From the NCBI GenBank assembly GCA_002364245.1, contig DEXR01000013.1:24332-40077 (forward strand): 15,746 nt of DNA, in the 5' to 3' direction. Shown here one piece after another: positions 6,824 to 14,580 of this stretch. Below the pieces are notes generated by a model, which worked only from the letters and a program-made list of their open reading frames with translations, was not told the origin of the DNA and made no database searches. The position numbers and the translations under genes were made by a program. This DNA comes from Flavobacteriaceae bacterium UBA3179. Its GTDB lineage: Bacteria > Bacteroidota > Bacteroidia > Flavobacteriales > Flavobacteriaceae. Every line of letters begins with the position of its first letter. Position 1 is the first letter of the stretch.

Positions 6824-7237
6824 ATGAAACAGCTAGTTTATTTAAGTATTGGAATTTTCTTCGGAATTATAATGTACAAATCTGAAGCAGCTTCGTGGTT
6901 TCGAATTTATGAAATGTTTCAGTTTGGGTCTTTCCATATGTACGGAATTATAGGTTCTGCATTGATTTTGGGAGTGATAGGGATTCAAGTAATAAAGAAG
7001 AAGAACCTCAAGGCGATTGGCAATCAAGAAATGAAATTAACCCCTAAAAACAAAAGTTTTGCCAGATATGCAATTGGCGGAATTATTTTTGGCTTAGGTT
7101 GGGCTTTAGCGGGTGCTTGTCCGGGCCCTATGTATGTGTTAGTTGGGTCAGGTTATATATCAATATTAGTTGTGATTGTAGGCGCGCTCTTGGGTACATT
7201 TCTGTACGGAATTTTAAAAAATAAGTTACCTCATTAA
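6824..7237 (+). CDS. YeeE/YedE (DUF6691) transporter, C-terminal half
   Basis: This small membrane protein of 137 residues has about four hydrophobic segments and the signature GLGWALAGACPGPMY, with Cys99 as the conserved thiol. It is the partner of the preceding gene. Together the pair provides three family-type cysteines (41 and 146 in the first, 99 here), the number that lines the path in single-chain YeeE. An internal linker (about 58-78) is basic and probably cytoplasmic. It is the last gene of the PDO operon; the stop codon abuts the stop of the convergent EnvC-like gene with no base between. Confidence 0.88.
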   Translation: MKQLVYLSIGIFFGIIMYKSEAASWFRIYEMFQFGSFHMYGIIGSALILGVIGIQVIKKKNLKAIGNQEMKLTPKNKSFARYAIGGIIFGLGWALAGACPGPMYVLVGSGYISILVVIVGALLGTFLYGILKNKLPH

Positions 7238-8473
7238 TTACATTTGGTAAATCCAATCTGCCGGATTCATACGCTTGGTATTTTGGTAAATAAGGAATTT
7301 AAGTGTAGTTTTTCCAGTAGCCGGATTACTAAAAACAGTTCCCAGATTTTGTTTGGTATCCACATTATCACCCTTTTTCACTGCAACGGTAGCTAAGTTG
7401 TTATACACGGTTATATAATTACCATGTTGTACATAGATAGCCTTGTTTGCCCCTTTTAGTTGTTGAATTTCAAGTACCACACCTTTAAAAATAGCACGAG
7501 CTTCAGCACCTTTTTCAGTTGCGATTTCAACACCGCTGTTAAACGTGGTTACATTGGGCAATTGTGGGTGCCTATGTTTACCATATTTTTTTACTACCAC
7601 GCCGCCTTTGGTAATGGGCCACGGTAATTTTCCTTTGTTACTGGTAAAGTTGGCGGCTAGTTCTTTTGCTTCGGCATTTAAGGCAAAAGTGGATTCTCGA
7701 GTATTGTCTACTTTGTTTCCAGATGCTTTATTAGACTTTGCAATGGCTTCACGAATCAATTTGTCTATTTGTCGGTCAATTTCATCGGCTTTGCTTTGTT
7801 TTTCTCGTATTTGACGAGCAAACTTACCTTCGTCCTTTTTGAGTGAAGCTACAAGTGCTTGTTGATCCTTCTTCTCTTTAGCGAGTTCGTTTTTAGTTTT
7901 TCGGTTTTGAGCAATCAATTCTTCCTTTTTGCTTTTTTGAGAAATCAAATCTTTATTTAATTGCTGCAACTGAGCTGTTTTTTCTTTAATGCTTTCTCCT
8001 TGCTCTTTACGGTGTTTAGCATATTGTTTCATATACTGCAAGCGTTTATATGCTTGCAAAAAACTTTCCGAAGACAATAAAAACATCACCCTACTTTGCT
8101 GCGACTTACTTTTGTACGATTTATTGATCATCGCTGCATAGTCTTCTTTCAGCTCTTTCAGTTCGGTACGAAGGTTGTCTATTTTGGTGAGGTTGTCATT
8201 AATTTCGCGGGTTAATAAATTAGCTTGACGGTTTGTAATGCGGATTAAATTTTCAGTAGCGCTAATACGTTGTTCCAAATCTTCCACTTGCGTCAACACC
8301 GATTTTTCTTCTTTTCGGGTCTTGAACAAAAGAGAATTAATTTGCTTAATTTCTTGAAGAATAGCCTGTCGTTGCTCTTCTAATTCTTTTTGTTTTTCAG
8401 ATTGAGCAGAAAGCGTTGTTGCCACTAACAAGAAACACCCAAAAAGAAAATATGTAATAAAGTTATTACGCAT
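7238..8473 (-). CDS. EnvC-like murein hydrolase activator (degenerate M23/LytM)
   Basis: The 411-residue exported protein starts with a signal peptide ending near LSAQ (residue 24). A long charged coiled coil follows (about 26-240), and a LytM/peptidase M23 fold ends the protein (about 284-408, from LPWPITKGGVVVKKYG). The zinc and catalytic residues are missing: the HxxxD motif reads FNSGVEIA, the second His motif reads YNNL instead of YxHL, and LHFEI reads LKFLI. This matches EnvC and related LytM factors, which switch on cell-wall amidases at the division septum instead of cutting peptidoglycan. It is the last gene of the dut-led operon, and its ATG overlaps the DUF4292 stop by one base (TAATG). 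Which amidase it activates is unknown. Confidence 0.9.
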   Translation of the reverse strand: MRNNFITYFLFGCFLLVATTLSAQSEKQKELEEQRQAILQEIKQINSLLFKTRKEEKSVLTQVEDLEQRISATENLIRITNRQANLLTREINDNLTKIDNLRTELKELKEDYAAMINKSYKSKSQQSRVMFLLSSESFLQAYKRLQYMKQYAKHRKEQGESIKEKTAQLQQLNKDLISQKSKKEELIAQNRKTKNELAKEKKDQQALVASLKKDEGKFARQIREKQSKADEIDRQIDKLIREAIAKSNKASGNKVDNTRESTFALNAEAKELAANFTSNKGKLPWPITKGGVVVKKYGKHRHPQLPNVTTFNSGVEIATEKGAEARAIFKGVVLEIQQLKGANKAIYVQHGNYITVYNNLATVAVKKGDNVDTKQNLGTVFSNPATGKTTLKFLIYQNTKRMNPADWIYQM

Positions 8474-9249
8474 TATAGTTGAATTTCGTCATACCCTTCA
8501 GGAATGTTAAATGGAAAACCAATATTTACATCCAGGTCTATATTTTTATAAATAACGTCAATATTTGTTTTACTGTCTTTTTCGGTAGTATTTATTTTTA
8601 TTTCTGAAGGATAAAAATCTGTTCCCACTTTTTGATAGTCCGTATAACGAACACTCAATAGTCTATCATCACTTGGTTGCGAAAGACTTTCAGAAGCAAT
8701 TTTGAAATTTTCAGGATTTAAAAACAACGAATGAATAAAATTTTGAGGCTGTACGTTTGGCTGCAGTTTGTATTTATTCTGAACCACCGTAGATTTATAA
8801 TCTGTCTTGTTAAGATTAAAAATGGATTGCCCTAGCAAAATAGCTTGTGCTTTTTCAAAATTAATTTCAGTCCCTAACCAATCACTTAATAAAGCATAAT
8901 TACCGTCAAAATAGGTGCCACCAATAGTTTCGTAATACTGAACCCGGTCTGGGGTGATATTGGCTTTCACCAATGTAATGCCCAGTAAAGATGCTTTTAC
9001 CCAAATAGTTTTATCTTTTTCCATACGCAGACTGACCGTTACGCTTTGTTGGGTGTCATCATCTTCATAAACCACTTGAATGCGGGCAGCCATCGTTTTA
9101 AACGATGGCGATGCTGCTTCGTGTGAAGCGATAATGTTTTTAGTTGAGATATTTTCTTTAGCTGTTTTAGAGCCCTTTACTTTCTTGGCTGCACCACAAG
9201 ATGAAAGTACAATAGCCAAGACTATAAAAATATATTTTGTGTAGGTCAT
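8473..9249 (-). CDS. DUF4292 domain lipoprotein
   Basis: This 258-residue predicted lipoprotein has a short hydrophobic signal and lipobox LSSC (residues 15-18), with Gly19 after the Cys. It is probably anchored in the outer membrane. The body matches the DUF4292 pattern of Bacteroidota: AARIQVVYEDDD, TIWVKASLLGITLVKANI, DRVQYYETIGGTYFDGNY. This beta-rich pattern resembles LolA/LolB-like lipoprotein carriers, but that similarity is from fold reasoning only. It is sandwiched between the TPR gene (3 bp upstream) and the EnvC-like gene (1-base overlap). This order recurs in flavobacteria and suggests a shared job in envelope building. The biochemical role is unknown. Confidence 0.85.
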   Translation of the reverse strand: MTYTKYIFIVLAIVLSSCGAAKKVKGSKTAKENISTKNIIASHEAASPSFKTMAARIQVVYEDDDTQQSVTVSLRMEKDKTIWVKASLLGITLVKANITPDRVQYYETIGGTYFDGNYALLSDWLGTEINFEKAQAILLGQSIFNLNKTDYKSTVVQNKYKLQPNVQPQNFIHSLFLNPENFKIASESLSQPSDDRLLSVRYTDYQKVGTDFYPSEIKINTTEKDSKTNIDVIYKNIDLDVNIGFPFNIPEGYDEIQL

Positions 9250-9252
9250 GTA

Positions 9253-10635
9253 TTAATTTGTTAGCTTAATTTGAGCAGCTTTTTCCGCATACTCAGTCGC
9301 TTTTTTAGAATCTCCTTTTAATGTGTACGCTTGCTGTAATTGCTTATAAAAATCTTGCTCCATCGTTGGGTTGTCAAATAGATAATCCAAACCGCTATTA
9401 AGACTTTCAATGGCTTCATCAGGGTTTTTAAGATTATTTTGAGCGACACCATTGATTAAATATAACAACGGTTGCGCCGGAAATATTGCTAATGCATCAC
9501 TACTCAATTTTTCAGCGGTATCATATTTTTTGAAATCAATCTGAAGCAACAAGGTGTTTTTTAATAAACTGAAATTATCCGGATCACCTTCAATTCCCTT
9601 TTCATAAAACTTTAAAGCGGTTTCTTTTTGCCCTTTCGAGTTGAAGTAACCACCTAATTGCTCATAAATTTTACCTGTATTCGTTTCACTGAAATTAGCA
9701 ACTACATTTTCCAATTCGGTTTCATATTGAGGGTTTTTCTCAACAAAACCGATAAAATCACTCAACACTTTATATTTGCTTTCCTTTTCTATTTCCGAAG
9801 CAGCAAATACAATATTCATAGATTTAAAAGCCTCTTCAGTATTGTTTTCATCCAAATAAAATTTATACAAAGCCAAGTGAACTTGTTTTGAGTTTGGCTG
9901 ATTTTTCAATAATTCTTTAGCGGTAGCAAATGCTTTTTCAGTATTGCCTTCCTCACTATACAGATAAATTAACCCTAAATAGTCCTGTTCTTTCTTCGGG
10001 TTTTTATCAATACGGGTCTCTAGACTCTCTATTTGTCCTTCTGTATTGCCAGTTTGCCTGTAAATTTGAGCACGAAGGGCATTTCGATAATCGCTTTCGC
10101 CCAAGGTTTCATCCAAGTCGTCCAACACTTCAATGGCTTTATCAAATTGACGTGTTCTAGAATATAAGTTTGCTAAATCTTCTTTATAATCTTCATCAGA
10201 CTCAATTAACTTTTGAACTAGCGGAATAGCTGAATCATAATCGTTTTTTTGATAATATAAATCGTACAACGACTCTAATACGTCCAATCGTTTTGGTTCG
10301 GTTTTTAAAACTTGCTTAAAGCTTACTTCAGCTTCTTCAAATTGCTTTAGTTCGGTTAAGTTTTTGGCTTTTTCAAACGCAACGACAGCTTCTAGTTTTG
10401 GATCACCTTTAGCGGCTTTTTCCGCTTTCCGAAGCGCATCGAGTGCTAACTCATAATTTTCAATTCCTTTTTGCTTTAAGGCTTCAAAAAAGTTTTCCTG
10501 AAAGGCATCGGTCACATTCCCTAAATCGTCTGTGGGTTGTTCTTCCGTAGTTTCAGTTTCTTGCGCAACGACTTGCTTCGGAAGCATAAGAATTCCGAAG
10601 AAAAACAAAAATAGATATGATAATTTACGTTTCAA
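9253..10635 (-). CDS. Exported tetratricopeptide-repeat protein
   Basis: The 460-residue protein has a signal peptide (MKRK then a hydrophobic run, ending near VVAQ at 25). Almost all the rest is TPR helices, with recognisable units such as NYELALDALRKAEKAAKGDP, FEEAEVSFKQVLKTEP, QFDKAIEVLDDLDE, ETALKFYEKGIEGDPDN and NPDEAIESLNSGLDYL. TPR arrays are protein-binding scaffolds, and no catalytic domain is seen. Its place between the nucleotidyltransferase (27 bp away) and the DUF4292/EnvC pair suggests a periplasmic or outer-membrane assembly role. The partner is unknown. Confidence 0.88.
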   Translation of the reverse strand: MKRKLSYLFLFFFGILMLPKQVVAQETETTEEQPTDDLGNVTDAFQENFFEALKQKGIENYELALDALRKAEKAAKGDPKLEAVVAFEKAKNLTELKQFEEAEVSFKQVLKTEPKRLDVLESLYDLYYQKNDYDSAIPLVQKLIESDEDYKEDLANLYSRTRQFDKAIEVLDDLDETLGESDYRNALRAQIYRQTGNTEGQIESLETRIDKNPKKEQDYLGLIYLYSEEGNTEKAFATAKELLKNQPNSKQVHLALYKFYLDENNTEEAFKSMNIVFAASEIEKESKYKVLSDFIGFVEKNPQYETELENVVANFSETNTGKIYEQLGGYFNSKGQKETALKFYEKGIEGDPDNFSLLKNTLLLQIDFKKYDTAEKLSSDALAIFPAQPLLYLINGVAQNNLKNPDEAIESLNSGLDYLFDNPTMEQDFYKQLQQAYTLKGDSKKATEYAEKAAQIKLTN

Positions 10636-10662
10636 ATTATAATTAAATTAGTCTTAAGCGAC

Positions 10663-11679
10663 TTATTTTAATGCTGAATAATCGCCAATACTAACATTTG
10701 TATACTTACCATTATATGTTGCATGATTGCCAATCATAGCATTGTCTAAAGTAGCATTTTTAACAACCGAATGCGTTTGAATTATACTATTTTTAACGGT
10801 ACTATCCTCAATTATTGTGCCTTTGCCAATTGAGGCATAGGGACCAACAGTGCTGTTTTTCAATACAACTCCTTCACCGATAAAGCACGGTTCGATAATT
10901 TCGGAATTTTCGTTGGTATGATTCTCAGCAATGAGTTTTTCTTCAGTTTTAGCAATAAAGCCGAGCATTTTTTTGTTGGTAGCAACGGTTACTTCTTTAT
11001 TACCACAGTCCATCCACTCATCAACCGTTCCGGTTTTAAATACTTTCCCATCTGCCATCATGCGTTTTATACCATCGTTAATTTGGTATTCGCCTCCGTG
11101 GATAATGTTGTTGTCTAACACGTATTGAAGTTCTTGTTTTAAAACAGCCACGTCTTTAAAGTAGTAAATACCAATTACAGCTTGATCACTTACAAATTCG
11201 GTTGGTTTTTCAACTAATTCGGTGATTTGTTCTTTATCATTAAGGTTCACCACGCCGTACGCTTCCGGGTTTTCTACTTTTTTGGTCCAAATAACGCTAT
11301 CGGCTTCTTTGTCTAGGTTAAAATCTGCTTTAATTAACGTATCAGCATACGCAATTACCGCTGGACCTTCCAATGATGGCTCGGCACACATAATAGCGTG
11401 ACCAGTTCCTTTTGGGTCTAACTGACGGTAAATAGTAGGTTTTGCTCCTAAACCTTTGGCTAATTCTTCTAAACTTTCAACGACATCATCCCCGAAAAAT
11501 GCAGGGTCGCCCAGTATAAAAGCGATTTCATCTACTTTTTCATCTAAAATTTCAGTAATCTCAGTCACCAGACGGTGCACAATTGGTTTTCCCGCCACCG
11601 GAATTAACGGTTTTGGTATGGTTAACGTATGTGGACGAAGGCGCGAACCACGTCCGGCCATTGGTACGATTATTTTCAT
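10663..11679 (-). CDS. NDP-sugar pyrophosphorylase (sugar-1-phosphate nucleotidyltransferase)
   Basis: This is a cytoplasmic GT-A nucleotidyltransferase with a C-terminal left-handed beta-helix, about 338 residues. The N-terminal signature is MKIIVPMAGRGSRLRPHT with the catalytic-lysine segment IPKPLIPVAGKP. GTGHAIMCA, AYADTLI, EKPTEF and GGEYQINDG follow. The hexapeptide-like repeats occupy the last 90 residues (FIGEGVVLKNSTVGPYASIG). It makes an activated sugar nucleotide for surface glycans from NTP and a sugar-1-phosphate. The base and sugar cannot be fixed from sequence, although the layout is RmlA/GlmU-like. An ATG 6 bases upstream (11685) is also in frame. I prefer 11679 because MKIIVPMAG is the family start and the earlier ATG lies at the base of a hairpin. 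Confidence 0.88.
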   Translation of the reverse strand: MKIIVPMAGRGSRLRPHTLTIPKPLIPVAGKPIVHRLVTEITEILDEKVDEIAFILGDPAFFGDDVVESLEELAKGLGAKPTIYRQLDPKGTGHAIMCAEPSLEGPAVIAYADTLIKADFNLDKEADSVIWTKKVENPEAYGVVNLNDKEQITELVEKPTEFVSDQAVIGIYYFKDVAVLKQELQYVLDNNIIHGGEYQINDGIKRMMADGKVFKTGTVDEWMDCGNKEVTVATNKKMLGFIAKTEEKLIAENHTNENSEIIEPCFIGEGVVLKNSTVGPYASIGKGTIIEDSTVKNSIIQTHSVVKNATLDNAMIGNHATYNGKYTNVSIGDYSALK

Positions 11680-11705
11680 ATGCATGCCCGCGTATAGGCG
11701 GGTAT
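11680..11705 (-). repeat. GC-rich hairpin before the nucleotidyltransferase start
   Basis: CCCGC-GTATAG-GCGGG forms a 5-bp GC stem, extended by G-U, T-A and A-T pairs, in otherwise AT-rich DNA. In the minus-strand mRNA it ends just before the preferred ATG at 11679 and includes part of the alternative ATG at 11685. It could affect translation or be a small dispersed palindrome. Confidence 0.45.
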
Positions 11706-11740
11706 CTTTTTTAATTCAACTTTATTTTATTCTTTGGTGT

Positions 11741-12175
11741 TTATTTAGTCCCGGTGCTACCAAAGCCACCGCTTCCGCGGGATGTTTCTTCTAGCGTTTC
11801 TACTTCTTCCCAAACGGCACGTTCGTGTTTTGCGATAACCAATTGTGCAATACGCTCGCCGTTTTCAATGGTAAAATCCTCGTTGGAAAGATTCACAAGG
11901 ATAACGCCAATTTCTCCTCGATAGTCTGCATCGATGGTTCCGGGGCTGTTTAAAACGGTAACCCCTTTTTTTGCAGCCAATCCGCTCCGTGGTCGTACTT
12001 GCGCTTCAAAACCAATGGGAAGCTCAATAAATAAGCCGGTTTTTACGATAGCACGTTGTAACGGTTTTAGGGTTGAAGATTCTGAAACATTAGCCCGAAG
12101 ATCCATTCCAGCTGAAGCTATGGTTTCATATGAAGGAATTGGATGTTCAGATTTGTTGATTATTTTAACTTTCAT
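11741..12175 (-). CDS. dut: dUTP diphosphatase
   Basis: The trimeric cytoplasmic dUTPase hydrolyses dUTP to dUMP and pyrophosphate. This keeps uracil out of DNA and feeds thymidylate synthesis. All five family motifs are present in 144 residues: AGMDLRA (22-28), [11 protein letters not shown] (61-71), the uridine-binding hairpin [15 protein letters not shown] with catalytic Asp82, GERIAQLVI (106-114), and the C-terminal P-loop-like [10 protein letters not shown] (133-142). Length and motif spacing are normal. It heads the minus-strand run dut, nucleotidyltransferase, TPR, DUF4292, EnvC. The gap to the next gene is 55-61 bp with no promoter seen, so co-transcription is likely although functions differ. 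Confidence 0.97.
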   Translation of the reverse strand: MKVKIINKSEHPIPSYETIASAGMDLRANVSESSTLKPLQRAIVKTGLFIELPIGFEAQVRPRSGLAAKKGVTVLNSPGTIDADYRGEIGVILVNLSNEDFTIENGERIAQLVIAKHERAVWEEVETLEETSRGSGGFGSTGTK

Positions 12176-12274
12176 GGTTGATTGCTTATTTGCTTTAATT
12201 CTGAAAAATAAATCGATATTGTCTTCTGGCTCAGGGTAAACTCGAGTCGAAGGGTCAAATTACGAAATACCCAG

Positions 12275-12308
12275 CAAAAGTACTAAGCTGAACCTAAAAA
12301 TGAACAAA
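12275..12308 (-). promoter_or_regulatory. Candidate dut promoter
   Basis: On the minus strand TACTTTTG (12282-12275) fits TAnnTTTG exactly. A TTTG -33 element (12308-12305) lies 22 bp away, near the long end of the accepted spacing. The resulting leader to the ATG at 12175 would be about 95 nt. The rest of the 184-bp gap shows no other clear signal. Confidence 0.4.
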
Positions 12309-12359
12309 GTATTGTGTTTATTCAGAAAAGTATAACAATTGAAGCGTTTAGAACTTCAT

Positions 12360-13262
12360 TTACACCCAATCTTTTGGTTTTTTTAAACACTCAAGCAGCT
12401 TTTCTTCTTCACTACCAGGCTCTGGATTATGATCATAACGCCATTGAACATGAGGCGGTAGGCTCATTAAAATACTTTCAATACGACCATTGGTTTTTAA
12501 ACCGAAGAGCGTGCCTTTATCGTGTACCAAATTAAATTCTACATATCGACCACGTCTTATTTCTTGCCAATCGCGGTTTTCTTGAGTGTATTCAATATTT
12601 TTTCTTTTTTCAACTATAGGCACATAAGCTTCTAGAAAACTATCGCCAACTTCGGTGACAAAGTTGTACCAGTCTTCCATGCTCATCGTTTCGGTTTTCT
12701 TTAAATAATCGAAAAACAAACCGCCAATCCCTCTGCCTTCACCTCTGTGGGCATTGTAAAAATATTCATCGCAACGAGCTTTGTATTTAGGGTAGAAATT
12801 GGGGTCGTGTTTATCACAAGCTGTTTTACTCACTTGATGAAAGTGTGTCGCATCTTCTTCAAACAAATAATATGGGGTAAGGTCTTGTCCACCACCAAAC
12901 CATTGATCAACGATGTTTCCTTCTTGATCGTACATTTCAAAATAGCGCCAGTTGGCATGGACGGTTGGCACAAAAGGATTTTTAGGGTGTAACACCAAAC
13001 TTAAACCACACGCAAAAAAATCGGCATCTTTTACGCCAAAATATTTTTGCATGCTTTCAGGCAATTCGCCGTGTACTTCACTAATGTTTACGCCGCCTTT
13101 TTCGAAAACAGCTCCGTTTTCAATCACTCGGGTACGACCGCCGCCGCCTTCTTTTCGAACCCAAGGGTCTTCTTTAAAAGTAGCTTTACCATCAATGGCT
13201 TCAAGTTTTGAAGTGATTGTATCTTGTAGGTTTTTTATGTAGGTTACGAATTTTTCTTTCAT
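12360..13262 (-). CDS. hemF: Oxygen-dependent coproporphyrinogen III oxidase
   Basis: HemF converts coproporphyrinogen III to protoporphyrinogen IX by two oxidative decarboxylations using O2. It is a cytoplasmic homodimer. The 300 residues carry the family motifs in order: GGGGRTRV (39-46), GGVNISEVHG (56-65), FVPTVHANWRYFE (97-109), WFGGGQDLTPYY (121-132), CDEYFYNAHRGEGRGIGG (164-181), RRGRYVEFNLVHDKGTLFGL (236-255) and SILMSLPP (263-270). It lies 1 bp behind the GNAT gene at the end of a packed minus-strand run that begins with hemE, another haem-pathway gene. The O2-dependent form fits an aerobic flavobacterium. There is no clear terminator after it: the only hairpin (TGAAG/CTTCA) is weak. 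Confidence 0.97.
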   Translation of the reverse strand: MKEKFVTYIKNLQDTITSKLEAIDGKATFKEDPWVRKEGGGGRTRVIENGAVFEKGGVNISEVHGELPESMQKYFGVKDADFFACGLSLVLHPKNPFVPTVHANWRYFEMYDQEGNIVDQWFGGGQDLTPYYLFEEDATHFHQVSKTACDKHDPNFYPKYKARCDEYFYNAHRGEGRGIGGLFFDYLKKTETMSMEDWYNFVTEVGDSFLEAYVPIVEKRKNIEYTQENRDWQEIRRGRYVEFNLVHDKGTLFGLKTNGRIESILMSLPPHVQWRYDHNPEPGSEEEKLLECLKKPKDWV

Positions 13263-13263
13263 A

Positions 13264-13800
13264 TTAATTTTTTCTTTCTAATTCATATAATTCCATATCC
13301 AAAGGCGATTCACCTGGTGGCGTATATTCTTTTAATAATGTTTTTTTCCAAATAAAACCTGTTTTTTCAGCTACGCGAATACTGGCTGGATTCGTTTTAT
13401 GAACTATTATTTTTAATGTGGAGAGCTGTATTTTTGAAAAAGCAGTTTTTGAAATCTCAATAATTGCTTTTGTCATAAGGCCTTTTCCTTCAAAATTTTC
13501 CCCGATACAATACGCTAGTTCTCCTTCTTTGTTATTCCAATCTATATCTTTTAAGATAACTAGACCGGCAACTAATTGTGAAGTAGTCTCTTTTACAGCA
13601 AGGGTAAATTCAGTTTTATTTTTCTGTTCTTGGCCCTTTTTCTGAATATAGCTTTTAGCATCGGAAACAGATAAATTTTGAGCTAACGTTTTAGGAAAAT
13701 ACCGCTGAAACCGTTCTTTGTTTGCAACCATTAAACTAGAAAGAGACTCTGCGTCTTTTTCGGTTAAATAGGAAACGTATGTCATTTCAGAAACTCCCAT
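13264..13800 (-). CDS. GNAT family N-acetyltransferase (RimJ/RimL-like)
   Basis: The GNAT fold is recognised from the acetyl-CoA loop ENFEGKGLMTKAI (the Q/RxxGxG/A motif as EGKGLMTKA). The preceding strand GELAYCIG and the C-terminal NPASIRVAEKTGFIWKK, typical of the RimJ/RimL branch, also support it. It transfers acetyl from acetyl-CoA to an amine, protein or small molecule; the substrate is unknown. I chose the ATG at 13800 (178 residues), 1 bp after the EI24 stop. A longer reading from 13827 would overlap the EI24 gene and add nine residues (MLKHFRKNN) that look like translated overlap. An ATG at 13785 is also possible. The gene is embedded in the haem operon without an obvious functional link. 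Confidence 0.85.
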   Translation of the reverse strand: MGVSEMTYVSYLTEKDAESLSSLMVANKERFQRYFPKTLAQNLSVSDAKSYIQKKGQEQKNKTEFTLAVKETTSQLVAGLVILKDIDWNNKEGELAYCIGENFEGKGLMTKAIIEISKTAFSKIQLSTLKIIVHKTNPASIRVAEKTGFIWKKTLLKEYTPPGESPLDMELYELERKN

Positions 13801-13801
13801 A

Positions 13802-14572
13802 TTATTTTTTCTGAAGTGTTTCAGCATTTTTAAGTTGCTTACTTTCTTTTAAAAGTTTCACTGTCTCACTACTTGCAGCGGTTACTGATAATGGTAGGAC
13901 TAAAACAATCCCTACAACCGGTATTAAAAGCATCGCCATAAAAACAATCCCATTTCCTAAAGCAGTGCCTTTATTTCTTTTTACAAATGAAATACTTTCT
14001 CTGTAGGTAAAATGCCGTTCTAGCGTGTAATCCATATTTCCGAAGCCAGCGTAATACGATTGTACTAAAAACAGTAAAACCGAAGTAAAAATATTTACAA
14101 TCGGTATTAAACTGAGTAATAAAATAGGAATGGTAAAAAGCAGCTCCAACAGTAAATTACGAACGTTAATCCGTATGCCTCTCCATAGTTGAGATGCATT
14201 TGTAGTGTTTCTGTGTGTATGAGTAGTTCCTAAAAAGTGTTGTTCAATTTTTTCGGAAACAGGACTCATAAAAGGCGCACTCAACGCCATAATAATGTGT
14301 TTGTAAAGAATAAGACCAATAGCAATAATAATTAAGGCTCCCAATACATCGCTAATGGTTCTGAAGGTTTCAGCACCCCATTCCCAAAACCAAATTTTTG
14401 AAATAAACGCACCAATATTATCGCTCAATCCCCACGCTATAAAACCAATGGCCGTCGCTGTTAGCAAGCTTATTAAAACTGGAATGCCAAAATATTTCCA
14501 TAATTTCAGTTTTGAAATTAGTTGAAACGTTTTAAAATAAGCTTTTATGGCGCTTACAATGTTTTTAAGCAT
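13802..14572 (-). CDS. EI24 domain (CysZ-like) membrane protein
   Basis: This integral membrane protein of 256 residues has about four to six hydrophobic helices (about 28-48, 76-95, 138-175 probably a hairpin, 205-230). EI24/CysZ signatures are LSAPFMSPVSEKIE (96-109), YYAGFGNMDYTLERHF (172-187), the NKGTALGNG turn, and IPVVGIVLVLPLSV. CysZ in other bacteria takes up sulfate; flavobacterial members of this family in haem clusters have no proven function. It starts 8 bp after the DUF6973 stop and is followed by the GNAT gene. A role in moving haem precursors or another anion would be speculation. The link to the sulfur island 6.5 kb away is weak. Confidence 0.88.
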   Translation of the reverse strand: MLKNIVSAIKAYFKTFQLISKLKLWKYFGIPVLISLLTATAIGFIAWGLSDNIGAFISKIWFWEWGAETFRTISDVLGALIIIAIGLILYKHIIMALSAPFMSPVSEKIEQHFLGTTHTHRNTTNASQLWRGIRINVRNLLLELLFTIPILLLSLIPIVNIFTSVLLFLVQSYYAGFGNMDYTLERHFTYRESISFVKRNKGTALGNGIVFMAMLLIPVVGIVLVLPLSVTAASSETVKLLKESKQLKNAETLQKK

Positions 14573-14580
14573 GATTTATT

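Noticed and set aside
7250..7267. AATCC/GGATT hairpin as a shared terminator for the convergent operons
   Set aside because: Five-base stem inside the coding end of the EnvC-like gene with no flanking T tract.
12230..12256. Resemblance of GGCTCAGGGT...GAGTCGAAGGGTC to a dispersed repeat of the CCCTGAGC...GTCGAAGGG type
   Set aside because: The match is broken and rearranged; without other copies in the window it cannot be supported.
12340..12358. TGAAG/CTTCA hairpin as a hemF terminator
   Set aside because: Only 5 AT-leaning pairs with a 9-nt loop and no run of T after it on the minus strand.
12952..13242. Open frame antisense to hemF
   Set aside because: Runs opposite a gene with all HemF motifs; low-complexity product without recognisable domain.
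13802..14572. EI24/CysZ-like gene as a sulfate importer belonging to the sulfur island
   Set aside because: It is on the other strand, 6.5 kb away, embedded in the haem operon, and has no GTAAC-type operator nearby.
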